Positions 1 to 9,688 of a stretch of 64,000 nt of DNA are shown piece by piece (positions within the stretch are counted from its first letter, which is position 1; every line of letters begins with the position of its first letter). This DNA comes from Pinus tabuliformis (Eukaryota; Streptophyta; Pinopsida; Pinales; Pinaceae). The DNA is taken from positions 917,134,979 through 917,198,978 of the forward strand of contig CM062815.1 in the NCBI GenBank assembly GCA_031772625.1. The letters are read 5' to 3'. The notes under the pieces are model-generated. The model made no database searches and had not been told where the DNA came from. It saw only the letters and a program-made list of their open reading frames with translations. The translations under genes and the position numbers were made by a program.

Positions 1-648
1 AAATCGATTTTGCTCAGTCCTCGAGGGAACTGGTCAACTTGAAGGCACATGCATCGGTCTGCGAACTTGGGGTGAAAATCTACACAGTTTCTGGGCTGAG
101 AAGAGATGGTTGTCCCAGAGGGATTGTGAACTTTCTGAGAGGAACAAGTGACTATCTCCCAGGACCGGAAAATGTTTTTGATGAAAACATTTTAAAACCT
201 TACATTTCAAAGCATCAAACTGTTAATCCAGACTCTGATGAAGATGTAATCAAACAATTTAATAATCTTGAAATGTTGGTATCTAAATTAGATCAGGTCA
301 TGCAGAAATCACTTCAATCACTAGAATCTTCACCTTCTTCTTCTATTGCTTCATCCCCAACCCTACCAGTAATTTCATCTAGTTTTAATACCCCACCAGT
401 AATTCCACCTAATACTACTATCCCTCTAGAGATTCCCCCTATTTCCACTACACCTCCAGTGTACCCATTTCATCTACTATCCCTACCACCACTCTATCGA
501 CACAACAAACCACCATCCCACCCCCTTTAATACTTTCCACATCCACATTTATTGTTGTTACATCTTCCTCTCATTTACTTATCATGGCAAGTCATTATGC
601 ACCCCTAGATTTACCTAGACAACCCAATGCCATGCCATAAGATTACCA
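1..648 (+). pseudogene. Element A gag, N-terminal part
   Basis: An open frame runs from before 39 to 530 (163 codons from the ATG at 39). It includes the segment VKIYTVSG, matched by EIYTV in the corresponding leader/gag region of element B near 47190. A proline/serine-rich stretch follows. After a frame break, codons near 583-640 read MASHYAPLDLPRQPN, which parallels MANRYAPLQLLANAA in B's gag. The frame is cut at 648 by the copia LTR and continues at 15284. This is a structural capsid-type protein of the retrotransposon, now broken. Its start may lie upstream of the window. Confidence 0.7.
644..648. repeat. Target-site duplication of the copia element, left copy
   Basis: TACCA directly precedes the 5' LTR. 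The copy after the 3' LTR (15284-15288) reads TACTA, one difference, which is compatible with an old insertion. Confidence 0.75.
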
Positions 649-1781
649 TGTTGAAAATGCAACAAGATGATGGAGCTTAGTGAAAAGAAGTCGCCTTCAC
701 TAAGTGGGCCCGCAGGCTATTTTTGGCGCAAATTCTATTTTTAGACTATGTCTATTTTTAGACATATGGATCATGGTCTATGAGTTGCAGGATGCTATTT
801 ATGGATGATTGGTCATGTTGGTGAAAATAGATGGACCTCTATTCTTAGACATATGGGCAGAGTCTATTTTTAGACTGCCAGTCTAAAAATAAAATAGTCG
901 AATATTATTAGCTCTTAATAATATTTGGACTATAAACATTATTTTATCCTCTTGCAGCACTTCAGTTCGAGCTACAGATGTGGCACATGCAACTGCCAGA
1001 AGGAAATACGCTTTTCCTATGGGTTAGTTGAGCTATTGCATGACGGACTTAGTTAGAACTAAAGTGATTGAGTTTGGTGGAGTTGATGGAATTGTGTTCA
1101 GTTTGACTTAGTTGAACTAGTTGTGTTTAGTCTAACTGACAAATACACTAGTGATGAGTGATGTGAATTAATTATTAATTAATTCACTAATTATTAACTC
1201 ATAAATCAACTAAATAATACATCAGTTAACTCAGTGCATGGACAGTTCAGTGGAGACAAGTGTTAGAGGCGGGTGAAAGGGTGAGACTAATATCAGTTGT
1301 GACTATAGCTGTGCATGATTTTTTCACAATCATTGATTGAGATTTCCAATGAGGATTGCATAGTACAAGCCAAGGGAATTCGAACTTGGATCAGATCTAT
1401 TTCTCAACTTGGATTGCGCAGTAGAGGCAAGTAAACAGTGGAGGAGATTTGAACCCGTGACTTGTTTAGATCTGAGCTAGTTTGTGTGTAGCATGTGTAG
1501 ATAGTACTGAGTACTTGTGAGGAGTATTGTACTATGTATTGTTACATGTTCTCTATCATTATAATATACAGATAGTTGGGGGTTTTTGGTTGTATGCGTT
1601 CCCCATTACATACTGTGTTGATATGTTTGATTGATGTTTCAATGTGCGCATGCGATTGTTTTTAATTCCACAAATTGATGATCAATGGTAGAGGAGGTTA
1701 TGTATTATGCATGCATTCCGAAAATAGTGTATAATCGGGATAATATTTGTGAATAAGTGTTATATTATTCAAATTTCTACA
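649..1781 (+). repeat. Copia 5' LTR
   Basis: It begins TGTTGAAAATGC, ends TTCTACA and matches 14155-15283. It includes an AT-rich stretch around 1165-1225 and the promoter and poly(A) functions expected of an LTR, though I cannot place the start site. Confidence 0.92.
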
Positions 1782-1793
1782 TGGTATCAGAGC
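1782..1793 (+). promoter_or_regulatory. Copia primer-binding site
   Basis: TGGTATCAGAGC directly follows the LTR. It is the common plant retrotransposon primer site, complementary to the 3' end of initiator methionine tRNA. The leader runs on to the gag ATG at 2043. Confidence 0.9.
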
Positions 1794-2042
1794 GAAGTTG
1801 ATCATCAGATATATTATTCAGAAAGTGATTACATTTTATTTCTTCAGGAAGAGTCCGTAATCGGGCCAGGTAGCCTCTGGATTCATCCTTCTTTTGAAAG
1901 GTGAGATATCTGGTAAATTCCCATACAGTCAATCTCTGTGCGAGAAATACTTTGTTCTCAGGAATTTTAGATCAGAAGTGGTTGAGTTTTGAGCTGGCAG
2001 AATTCGAATTTGTAGCAATGTTTTCTTGGTGTCGAAGTTGAA

Positions 2043-2397
2043 ATGTTTTTCAACGGATTGCGATTGGAGTATGCCCTTGAAGGTAGCTCGAATTATATTG
2101 CATGGAAAGACAGGATGGAGGCAGTGTTATATGACAATGGGTTGAAGGATTTCATAGATGCTGAGGTCCTAAAGCGTACTGATGCTGCTCAAGTTGAGGC
2201 TTGGCAAAATAAGACATCAAAGTGTTGAAGGATTCTGTTGGAGGGCGTGAGGGATCACATTGTATCTAGCCTACATGGAAAGGCTTCTCCATAATTGATT
2301 TGGAAAGCATTGACAAATTTATTCCAAAGCAAAAGCGACAGAGGAATTTGGTCCTCAAGGATAAACTCAGAAACATTAAGTGTGAGAAAGGGGACAG
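2043..2397 (+). pseudogene. Copia gag, N-terminal part
   Basis: The ATG at 2043 opens a frame reading LEYALEGSSNYIAWKDRM, typical of the N-terminus of plant copia gag (UBN2 family). A TGA at about 2226 breaks it. Similarity then continues (GVRDHIVSSLHGKASP, a WKAL/LTNLF-like block) until element G interrupts at 2398. The remainder of gag is at 10752. The protein would form the virus-like particle. Inactive here. Confidence 0.8.
2393..2397. repeat. Target-site duplication of element G, left copy
   Basis: GACAG lies directly before the G LTR and is repeated exactly at 10752-10756. Confidence 0.92.
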
Positions 2398-3460
2398 TGT
2401 TGTGGGGAAAAGTATCCGACTCGGAATGACCCTATCCCTACTCTAAGGGCGATAGTTCCTTAGCAACAACTGAAAGTAAAGCTTTGATATTTTCCTTTAT
2501 GAAAGTACAGAGAAGGAAGAAAAGATTGACCAACCGATATCCTTCGCTTTTGTCGATCTTGTCTTCTATCTTCGTCCCTTGTTCCCAGCTCCTTGTTCCC
2601 TTGCCGGCCCAGCTACACAAAGATCCTGCACAAACAAGAGTGGGAAACTACAAGAAACATGTACTCATAACTGATGCATGGATTAGAGTGAATCAGATAT
2701 ACAAGTAAATACAATATATCAATGCAATACAAGTATATAGGAGAACATTCAAAGCTTTATTGATAGAAGTAAAAGGGTTCTGAGAAGGTTAAAACCATCA
2801 ATGGCTCCAATCCAGTAGCACCTCCCCAACAGCAAGAAATCTCCTCTTCACCTCTATAAAAGCAATCACCCAATAGCTCTAACTGTAAACCAACAACACT
2901 TCCTTGCTTTGCACAAAATTCCAGCCTCCTTAGACCTCATAGAAGAGCTCTATATATAGGAGATTTGGAGAAAGGATGAGTCAGCTTGAGGCTGGCATAA
3001 AGCTGACTAGTGTCCTCTCCCACTTTAGTTAAACTTCAGTTCTTGAGTCCAATTGGAGATCCTTGCTTACACATGGAGATCAAGTACCTCTTACTCATCA
3101 CAGGGCAAATCCCTTGAACCAAGTGTCAGTTTGGAAGCTTCCTGGGCAATTGACACCTTGCAGAATGACTGTGCCACTTGGCCAATCTCGCCCAGCACAG
3201 GTAGCCTTCATTAGATTTGACTTTCAGCGCAGGTACAAGGAGGAGCAGTTGCGTTCCAGCGCAGATGCTCAGTGGAGCAGCTGACATGATCCAAAAATAG
3301 CCTGTTTTTGAGTGTTTTCAGGTGGAGAACTGATGGGAAGTGCTGTGGTTTGCTGACCTTGTTCTTCTAGGGGTAAGAACAACATGTTTAGGGACTGAGG
3401 ATCCCTGTAATTATTGACATTTCATGCTCCATGCTGCGAGGCACAAAAATGTCTATAACA
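2398..3460 (-). repeat. Element G LTR, left (3' LTR in element sense)
   Basis: On the + strand it runs from TGTTGTGGGG to GTCTATAACA, 1,063 bp, the same length as 9689-10751. It contains the palindromic TATA-like motif CTATATATAG near 2950. Confidence 0.93.
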
Positions 3461-3473
3461 GTTGCCCCCTAAA
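3461..3473 (-). promoter_or_regulatory. Element G polypurine tract
   Basis: Read on the minus strand this is TTTAGGGGGCAAC immediately before the LTR start TGTTATAGAC. A short purine run at this place primes plus-strand DNA synthesis. Confidence 0.65.
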
Positions 3474-4589
3474 GTATGAGGTCGTTTATCGGGTGAAATG
3501 CTTTATCTAGAGGGTCCGAAGTTCATTCCAGTGCTGAGGAGGCGCCCTGTAATACAATACAATATAATACATTATTTTTCATTCTGTTTTCATGATTTAG
3601 CTGAGGCGGGCATTCCCATGCTCAGCTTTATAAATACATTTTGGTACATAGAACAGACGATCGTCTAATAGTAGACTGACAATTTTCTGCTGAAATTATC
3701 ATCCTTTGAATAGGATGATCATCTGCTGCAATGATGTACATGACAAATGCTTTTATATTTCCTGAATATATATCGCAGCCCGAATGGATGAAACTAGATC
3801 CGGGGTCTTCAAACTCGTTCGATCTTCACTCTAAGTACAAGTCGATCCATGTGAGAATTGCGCTGAAGTCGAACATGGAAAGACATCGCTTGATTACCGG
3901 TCAATGATGAAAACTGTTAACAAGCGCGAGAGGAATCACTGATAATGATAATGACCCTCAAGGTACTGCAGTACAATTCACGTGGCGTGAATAAAGGACT
4001 TGGCGTCGAATGCCACGCAAAATCTTCTGGTCGAAGGTCATTGATGTATACCTGTCGCCGGAAGTGAGAAACTTGCCATTGAGGCATGCAAGCTTCAAAG
4101 TACTGACGGGGGTGTTCCTAGATCAACTTCTTGGATAATGAGCTGAGGTCGACAAGAAGCGATCCGTCAAAGGAGGGCCTTAATGAATCCCACATCAATG
4201 ACACAGAACGGAGCTAATGATTTTAGTGGAGGTGAAAACAAACTGTGACATATGATTCAGGGTGGCGATCATGAATGGATGAAGGATAATGTATGGCAGT
4301 GGATGGGACACGGTTGACACTTTCAGAATGACCTCTCTTGAACATATAACGACACTGATGCGATGGATCGGTAGCATTACCCCAAATGTGGATGGTTTGG
4401 CGAAGACCATGGTGATGAGACAGGTGAATGAAACAACCCAACCCGATGTGGAACGGAGGAAAAGTGTCATGTTCAAGAGTGACTTGCTACCATTAAACTT
4501 TGATGTTCTCCCAATTTTTCCCCAGTCACTTCTGACCAGTACCTCTTTATTTTTGTCAAGCTTGAGGAGGATAACATATGATTGTTCTA

Positions 4590-5003
4590 TAACCTGCCCT
4601 TCGGGCAAGCCCATCGCTATGATTTAACGAGCTTAGCGATAGGGAAACTCGTTCTCGTCTAAAGACAAGTTTGTCGCTATTTAATCATTTTAACGAGTCT
4701 AACGACAAAGAAAACTCGGTCCTTTTCATTTTTAGAGAGTCTGAAAAGGTACAGAAAGTTAACTCCATAATTCCTTTTTCGTCATCTAATCCCTTAAGTC
4801 CGAAAAAGTATAAAACAGTACAGAAGGGATGAGTTTTCGATTGCTTTAACGAGCCGAACAAAACAAGCGCTCGATCTTTTTGTGCAATAATCCCTCAGGT
4901 CCAAAAAGATTAAAATCTAGAGGAGGGATAGCATTTCGGTCGTTTAACGAGCTGGAAGGCCAAAACTCGGCAAACTTTTCATATTTTACGAGTCAGTGAA
5001 AAG
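4590..5003. repeat. Cluster of hairpins with different stems and a shared loop motif
   Basis: Perfect inverted arms on the + strand are ATCGCTA (4613/4634), TTTGTCG (4670/4703), CCTTTTCA (4721/4742), CTTTTTCG (4774/4801), ATCTTTTTG (4874/4902) and CTTTTCA (4975/4997). Arms are 7-9 bp with loops of 13-26 nt. In nearly every case the loop ends, at or a few bases before the 3' arm, with a version of AACGAGTC (AACGAGCT, AGAGAGTC, CTTAAGTC, CTCAGGTC, TACGAGTC). The arms differ while the loop end is conserved, as expected if the folded RNA or cruciform matters. Function unknown. Confidence 0.7.
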
Positions 5004-5306
5004 AGCTCAAAGAAGACTCGTCTTTTGAGGAACGAGTGATAAACAGGGATAGCAGCAGATTCCAGGTACAGGTTGGAATTTTCCAATCACGGCAGTGTCA
5101 CAAGGATGGCTAGGTGAAATCACTCTTCGCAGTTGTTTCTCAAAAGAGGTAAACACACAAATGGAGGTGAATGATCGGCCAAATGAACAGTGGAGGTGAC
5201 GGTGCACAAACACGACCAAGGCTTTTATGGTTGATGAATTTACGATCTCAAAAGGTTATTTACCGGTTCATTTTTTCTGAATGAGCTTGAACTCTGAAGG
5301 GAAGCC

Positions 5307-5470
5307 TGCTCATAAACTTATGTTTATTTTTTAACGAGCATGAACTATGCGCTAAAAATCCTCGGATCTTGCGTTTATTTTTTAACGAGCATGAACTATG
5401 TGCTAAAACTGCTCGATATACCAGTCATAAGAACGCCTCCTGTGAGATAGCTATTTTTTAAGGAGCTTTA
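5307..5470. repeat. Further hairpin and tandem copy of the same motif
   Basis: Arms TGCTC plus ATAAAC at 5307-5317 pair with GTTTAT at 5322-5327 and GAGCA at 5336-5340. A second copy of the segment TTTATTTTTTAACGAGCATG begins near 5374, about 51 bp after the first, so the unit is tandemly duplicated. A weaker pair (GTGAG/CTCAC) spans about 5442-5475. Confidence 0.55.
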
Positions 5471-6345
5471 CCTCACGAAGCTATGCTCCAATTTTGGCAA
5501 GTTTTTACCTTTTCCCCACAGACTTTCTTGATGCAAGGTCGGAAACGGCTAATCCTACGAGTTTAAAGGGTTAGACCTACAGGTTTAAAGGGAGGACCTA
5601 AAAATTTAAAAAATTAAATAGTCGTCCCTCGCTTACATTCCAAAAGTTTGCATGCCCCCAGACATAGGATAGAATTTCGAGGTTGCCCCTCCTCTCCCCT
5701 ACCTCTGCTTTTCTTTGGGTGTTCACAGCTACTTGTCATCTTGCCAATCTAATGTTAACGATACTAGTCTTCTCGTTATTTTAAGGGGTCTTATGCGGTA
5801 CTCAGGCTTCCCGTCGGCCCAACTTTTAACGAACAGCTATTTGTGACAAGAGAAGAACACTACTCAAGGACAAAACATTGGTATTATTGAGGGAGGCTTG
5901 CCTCTTTCTTATTATCCGAAGAGGGTTCTATTTGCTGCCGCAAATCAATCTCTTTCTTCGGCGATGTCTATCATCAGGTTACTAAAGATGGCGACCACCT
6001 GTTGCAGCAATAGAATCTCTTTCTTTGAAGGCTGCCCCTACTTATCCTTCAAAACATAGGTTTTAATGGGTGAGGCTTGTCTTCAAAGATGGTTACTACT
6101 TGCTACCGCAAATGGTCCCCTCCCTCGGTATCTTGATTATCTAGACAAGGGGAGCGAGAAGCCGATTATCTCACTCACATAACTTTGACAAAAGAATATT
6201 ATTCTAGAACAACCCCTCTTCCACCGCCGGACGGGGTACGGACTAGTCATATTCTTCTGCGGAAATTCTACCTTATGCCCAGGGTTTCTTCTGCCCGAAG
6301 CAGACCATGGTGCATGCCCCCTGGGTCCTAGTCTTTCTTTCCGAA

Positions 6346-7479
6346 TCACTTGCACTCATCGGGAAGGAGGACTGGGGGTGGATGCGAATCTTGAGTGAAT
6401 AGACCATTTAGGAATGGTATTTGACTATTTGCGATGCGAGATCCCGGAAACGAAAGTTGGTCTACGAGCTTGACCACCCTTCCTTCGTGTGGAAAACACA
6501 TTACTCTAAAGAGTGAGGAGACTATCGCTCCCATGCAATAAATATAGTCACGTCCAAGGAGTAGGTTATAATCCAAGGGTCCCTGGACGACCAACACGTT
6601 CATATTAACGGTCTTACCTTTCAATGTAACAGGTACATTGGGGAGGATTCCTAATGGTCGACTGGTTCCTTTATCAAAACCTGAGAGATTTCTCAACTCA
6701 GGTAAAAGCGCTGGGGAACCCAGTGCTTTCCAAGCAACAGAGGAAAGGATACTCACAGACGCCCCTTCATCAATGATAGTACTAGCCATAATCATTCTAT
6801 AGATCTGGACAATGATTCTGAATGGTATACTGGCTGGTAACCGGGGTCTGCCTAGTTGATTCCAATCAAAGGATACAACCAGGTTGCTTGGTGGTGGGAC
6901 CGAATATACGGCCGGGTATGACCCTGATGATGTTCCTTCCTGCGATAAAGGAATGGGCGCATTGCCCTGACGCTCATCAGAGTCGGTGCTAATGAAAAGA
7001 ACCTGGATGGTGTCATCCTTATTCTCTTCAGTGAGGGTGTCGCATGAAGATGACTCTTCAGCGACGGTGTCATTTGAAGATGGGTCTTCAACGACAGAGT
7101 CATTGGACGATGAAACCTCTGAAGGAAGAACCGGGTCAACTGCCGTTTCGACCTTTAGACTCTCGTCTGGTCTGGATTCAGCAGGTTCATTCTCAATGAC
7201 CGACACTTCAGCTGACCACTTGGGCAGGTCAACTGGATTTTCAACTATCAAGGGATTAGGCGCGAGTTTTTGGTATCCAGGAGGAAGTCGTAACGGTGAA
7301 ACCGGACGATCTTCCAAAACTCTCTTGGCCTCATCTAAGAATGGACATTTGTGGATGGCATGCTTGCCTTCACACAATACACAGGGTGATCTTGGTCTCC
7401 CTCTTCGTCCTTCACTCTCGCTAGTTGACGGACTGCAATCAACATGACTATCAGAGGTTGATGCTACCGGATTGTGCAA
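6346..7479 (-). CDS. Element G gag C-terminal part with zinc knuckle and aspartic protease
   Basis: Open frame of 377 codons. Residues 33-45 are a zinc knuckle of C-x2-C-x3-H-x4-C spacing (CVLCEGKHAIHKC), one residue shorter than the usual gag knuckle. An acidic, serine-rich linker follows. Near residue 240 is a retropepsin-like core, IIDEGASVSILSS, where the usual D-T/S-G is D-E-G, then LLGRDYIYCMGA, a typical second protease block. The product would cut the gag polyprotein during particle maturation. The frame is probably the downstream part of the gag frame starting near 7968, joined across a stop near 7490. No reverse transcriptase follows. The D-E-G change may mean the protease is inactive. 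Confidence 0.75.
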   Translation of the reverse strand: MHNPVASTSDSHVDCSPSTSESEGRRGRPRSPCVLCEGKHAIHKCPFLDEAKRVLEDRPVSPLRLPPGYQKLAPNPLIVENPVDLPKWSAEVSVIENEPAESRPDESLKVETAVDPVLPSEVSSSNDSVVEDPSSNDTVAEESSSCDTLTEENKDDTIQVLFISTDSDERQGNAPIPLSQEGTSSGSYPAVYSVPPPSNLVVSFDWNQLGRPRLPASIPFRIIVQIYRMIMASTIIDEGASVSILSSVAWKALGSPALLPELRNLSGFDKGTSRPLGILPNVPVTLKGKTVNMNVLVVQGPLDYNLLLGRDYIYCMGAIVSSLFRVMCFPHEGRVVKLVDQLSFPGSRIANSQIPFLNGLFTQDSHPPPVLLPDECK

Positions 7480-7487
7480 CCTCGGGG

Positions 7488-7968
7488 ACTAGTCCCTTAG
7501 TATCCGGGGAATACAAGGACAATCACGATGGAAGTGGGTCCCTTTGCAAATGACACATGGCGATTTAGGCCCGGTCGGTGCAGTGTGTGGGTTTTTGTCA
7601 GCTGTCTTTTGCTTGCCCCCAGCTGCCTTCGCCATAGGCTCCTTCTACTTCTTTTCTTTCTTCTTCTTTTCCTTCTTCTCCTTGGGAGGTTGACTTTTGC
7701 CAGCTCTACCTTGCGAAGATGAAGGATCAGAGGAAGTATTGTAAGAAGTGGAAGGCTGGTGGGTAGTTCTAGACTGTTCTGACTGTTGATTCGACTGCTC
7801 AGGATTAGTGGCGATCTGGACTACATTAGTTGAAAAGAGCCATACAGGTAGGCCAATTGTCAATCCTGGAAGTGACAATGTCGCCATATGAGGTGCACCA
7901 ACATCTCCCCAAGAGGAGAAGGGATTTGGACTTCCGCTAAGGTTGCCTCCTTGGTTGGTGGGCTCCAT
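7488..7968 (-). pseudogene. Element G gag N-terminal part
   Basis: The likely start is the ATG at about 7968 (MEPTNQGGNLSGSPNP); an upstream in-frame ATG at 8055 is possible. A Gln/Ser-rich region leads to a lysine-rich tail ending in a stop near 7645. In the reading frame that continues toward 7488, a second zinc knuckle CVICKGTHFHRDC (C-x2-C-x3-H-x4-C, about 7517-7560) is visible, of the same unusual spacing as the one in the next frame. The protein therefore had two nucleic-acid-binding knuckles in tandem. A frame break and a stop now separate the parts. Confidence 0.6.
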
Positions 7969-8059
7969 ACTTTTCAACTGAAAGATCAACGTGGGAATAA
8001 CAGGTGATTTTGTTCCGCTTAAAATAAATTTTATTAAGGACGCTTTTAGACACAAACTT

Positions 8060-8181
8060 GCTTTTTCATGTTTTAAGAGTCGAGAAAAAGCTAAAGATGA
8101 CTCTAGTCGCCTTCGATGTATTAACGAGCCCGAAGTGACAAATGCTCAGTTGGACTTTTTCAGTTATAGAGTTTGAAAAAG
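8060..8181. repeat. Hairpins of the shared-loop family in the element G leader
   Basis: Perfect arms are GCTTTTTC (8060/8084), CTTCG (8111/8131) and CTTTTTCA (8155/8174). The loops end in TAAGAGTC, AACGAGCC and ATAGAGTT, the same grammar as the 4590-5003 cluster. In element sense this lies just upstream of the gag start, in the region where packaging or translation-control structures usually sit. Confidence 0.65.
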
Positions 8182-9667
8182 GCCAAAAGAAACTGCTCTG
8201 GAGATCTAGGCAGAGGGTGTGCCAAACCTTTCGCGAAACCACAGAATACGTTTTACGGTACGGGTGGTCGATCTTCGTGAATGTTGTGTTCACTGCATCG
8301 CGATTAGTAGGGCAGTCGACACGGCTTCCTATGGATAAAGGATAATTGCCTATAGGGGTCTCCCAATATATACTCGATGGTACGTGGGAGCACAAGTCCG
8401 TATTAGTGCCACTGACTCTCAGGAGGAATCACCCACCTTCGTAGAGATCGACAGTCACTATGTTTAACGACGCCGGAACACGTCTCTACCTAGACCTCTA
8501 AATGTTTGCGTTATGTTACAAAGCGTTGTTATGTAAATTGGATTTATTTTAATGTTGATCTTGCTTAGCAGTTTGCCTTTAAGGATCACCACGAGATGTA
8601 TATATACAACTTCCTAAATGCAATCTAAGATGAGAAGCAAAACTTTTCCATCTTTCAACTTTGAAAACCTTAATCTACTGAGGGAAAAGAGGATATCAAC
8701 TTTTCTCACAGATCATAGAACACACACTAAAATGCAAATTTTCCTAAATCGTCAAGCACACAGTCAAATGAAAAATGCACAATGCAGATATTTCTTTTCG
8801 TTATCCTTAATGTTGATGTAAGACAAAAAGGAAACTGTTGTATAACTTTGAATCTAATTTCGAGCGAAAGTAAACAAGCTTGTCCAAAATCAAAAGACAC
8901 CTTAAGATCGACTTGTTTAGACACTGGAAATGTATAGATTCAAACCATAAAATGAAAAACAAACAAACTCAAACAACCATGTATAGTAATAAAACTAGCT
9001 CTTAAGATCACAAAGACACTTTTACAGTTCAGGATCTAAGAGGCCACAGCTATACTGGTTCGCTTTTCACAATGGGAAACTGTAACTGAAACAAGAAATA
9101 CTGAAAGAACAATCACAGTTTCATCACACAACTGAGGCAGAATAATGTCAAGGAAAGTTGGTTTACAGCAAGTACAATGACAAGCAATCAGCAGCAAAAT
9201 AACAGTGAAAACAGGGCTAAGACACAGTGGGAAACCTCAGGAAGACATAGCCTAACTGGATCAGCGTAGGCTCTGGTCTGTCAAATTGACTCTCAGCGCA
9301 GTTCCCGAAGGGAGTATCTGCGCTGGAATGCAGACTGCCTGTGGACAGCCTGCACTGAGACACGAGAGTTGCGTTTACAAGGATTTCCGGGTCATAAAAT
9401 GCTCAAACATTCACTGTTTTTGCTGAAATAAAAAGCTATAGGTCAAGTACAAGCTAAGGGATGATCAAGAGGATGAAAAGCTATCACAAAGAGCACAAGA
9501 GTCTTTTGTAGATCAGCTCTTCAAATCGTGAATCTGCTCAGACAATGAGCAAGAGTAGCAGCCCCTCTACTTCGCTTTTGATATAGTCAAAAGCTTTTCG
9601 ATTCAGTACTCTTTGGTTCAGGAAATGAACAGCAAAGATACTACAAACACAAATCAAACGGATACGC
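8182..9667 (-). other. Element G 5' leader, non-coding
   Basis: About 1.5 kb between the primer site and the hairpins above gag. Only scattered short frames. One TTTAACGA motif is present near 8463. Nothing else recognised. Confidence 0.6.
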
Positions 9668-9685
9668 TCCCCAGCGGAGTCGCCA
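9668..9685 (-). promoter_or_regulatory. Element G primer-binding site
   Basis: On the minus strand it reads TGGCGACTCCGCTGGGGA, three bases from the LTR. Element B uses the same site with one difference (47103-47120). It sets the element's orientation as minus. Confidence 0.85.
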
Positions 9686-9688
9686 GTT

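Larger units (their letters stand above)
3474..6345 (-). other. Element G 3' interior: no recognisable protein, hairpin-rich
   Basis: About 2.9 kb lie downstream of the protease in element sense. Only short frames occur, the longest being 139 codons on the minus strand at 4195-4614, with no domain I recognise. This is where reverse transcriptase and integrase would lie in a complete element, and they are absent. The stretch 4590-5470 is dense in short inverted repeats sharing the motif TTTAACGAG (+ strand). Confidence 0.7.

Noticed and set aside
2484..2708. 74-codon frame repeated at 9775-9999, with a 60-codon frame opposite.
   Set aside because: Both copies lie in the G LTRs; no domain, and short frames are expected in LTRs.
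4195..4614. 139-codon minus-strand frame in element G as an envelope or accessory protein.
   Set aside because: No signal peptide, membrane pattern or family motif; overlaps the start of the hairpin cluster; probably chance.
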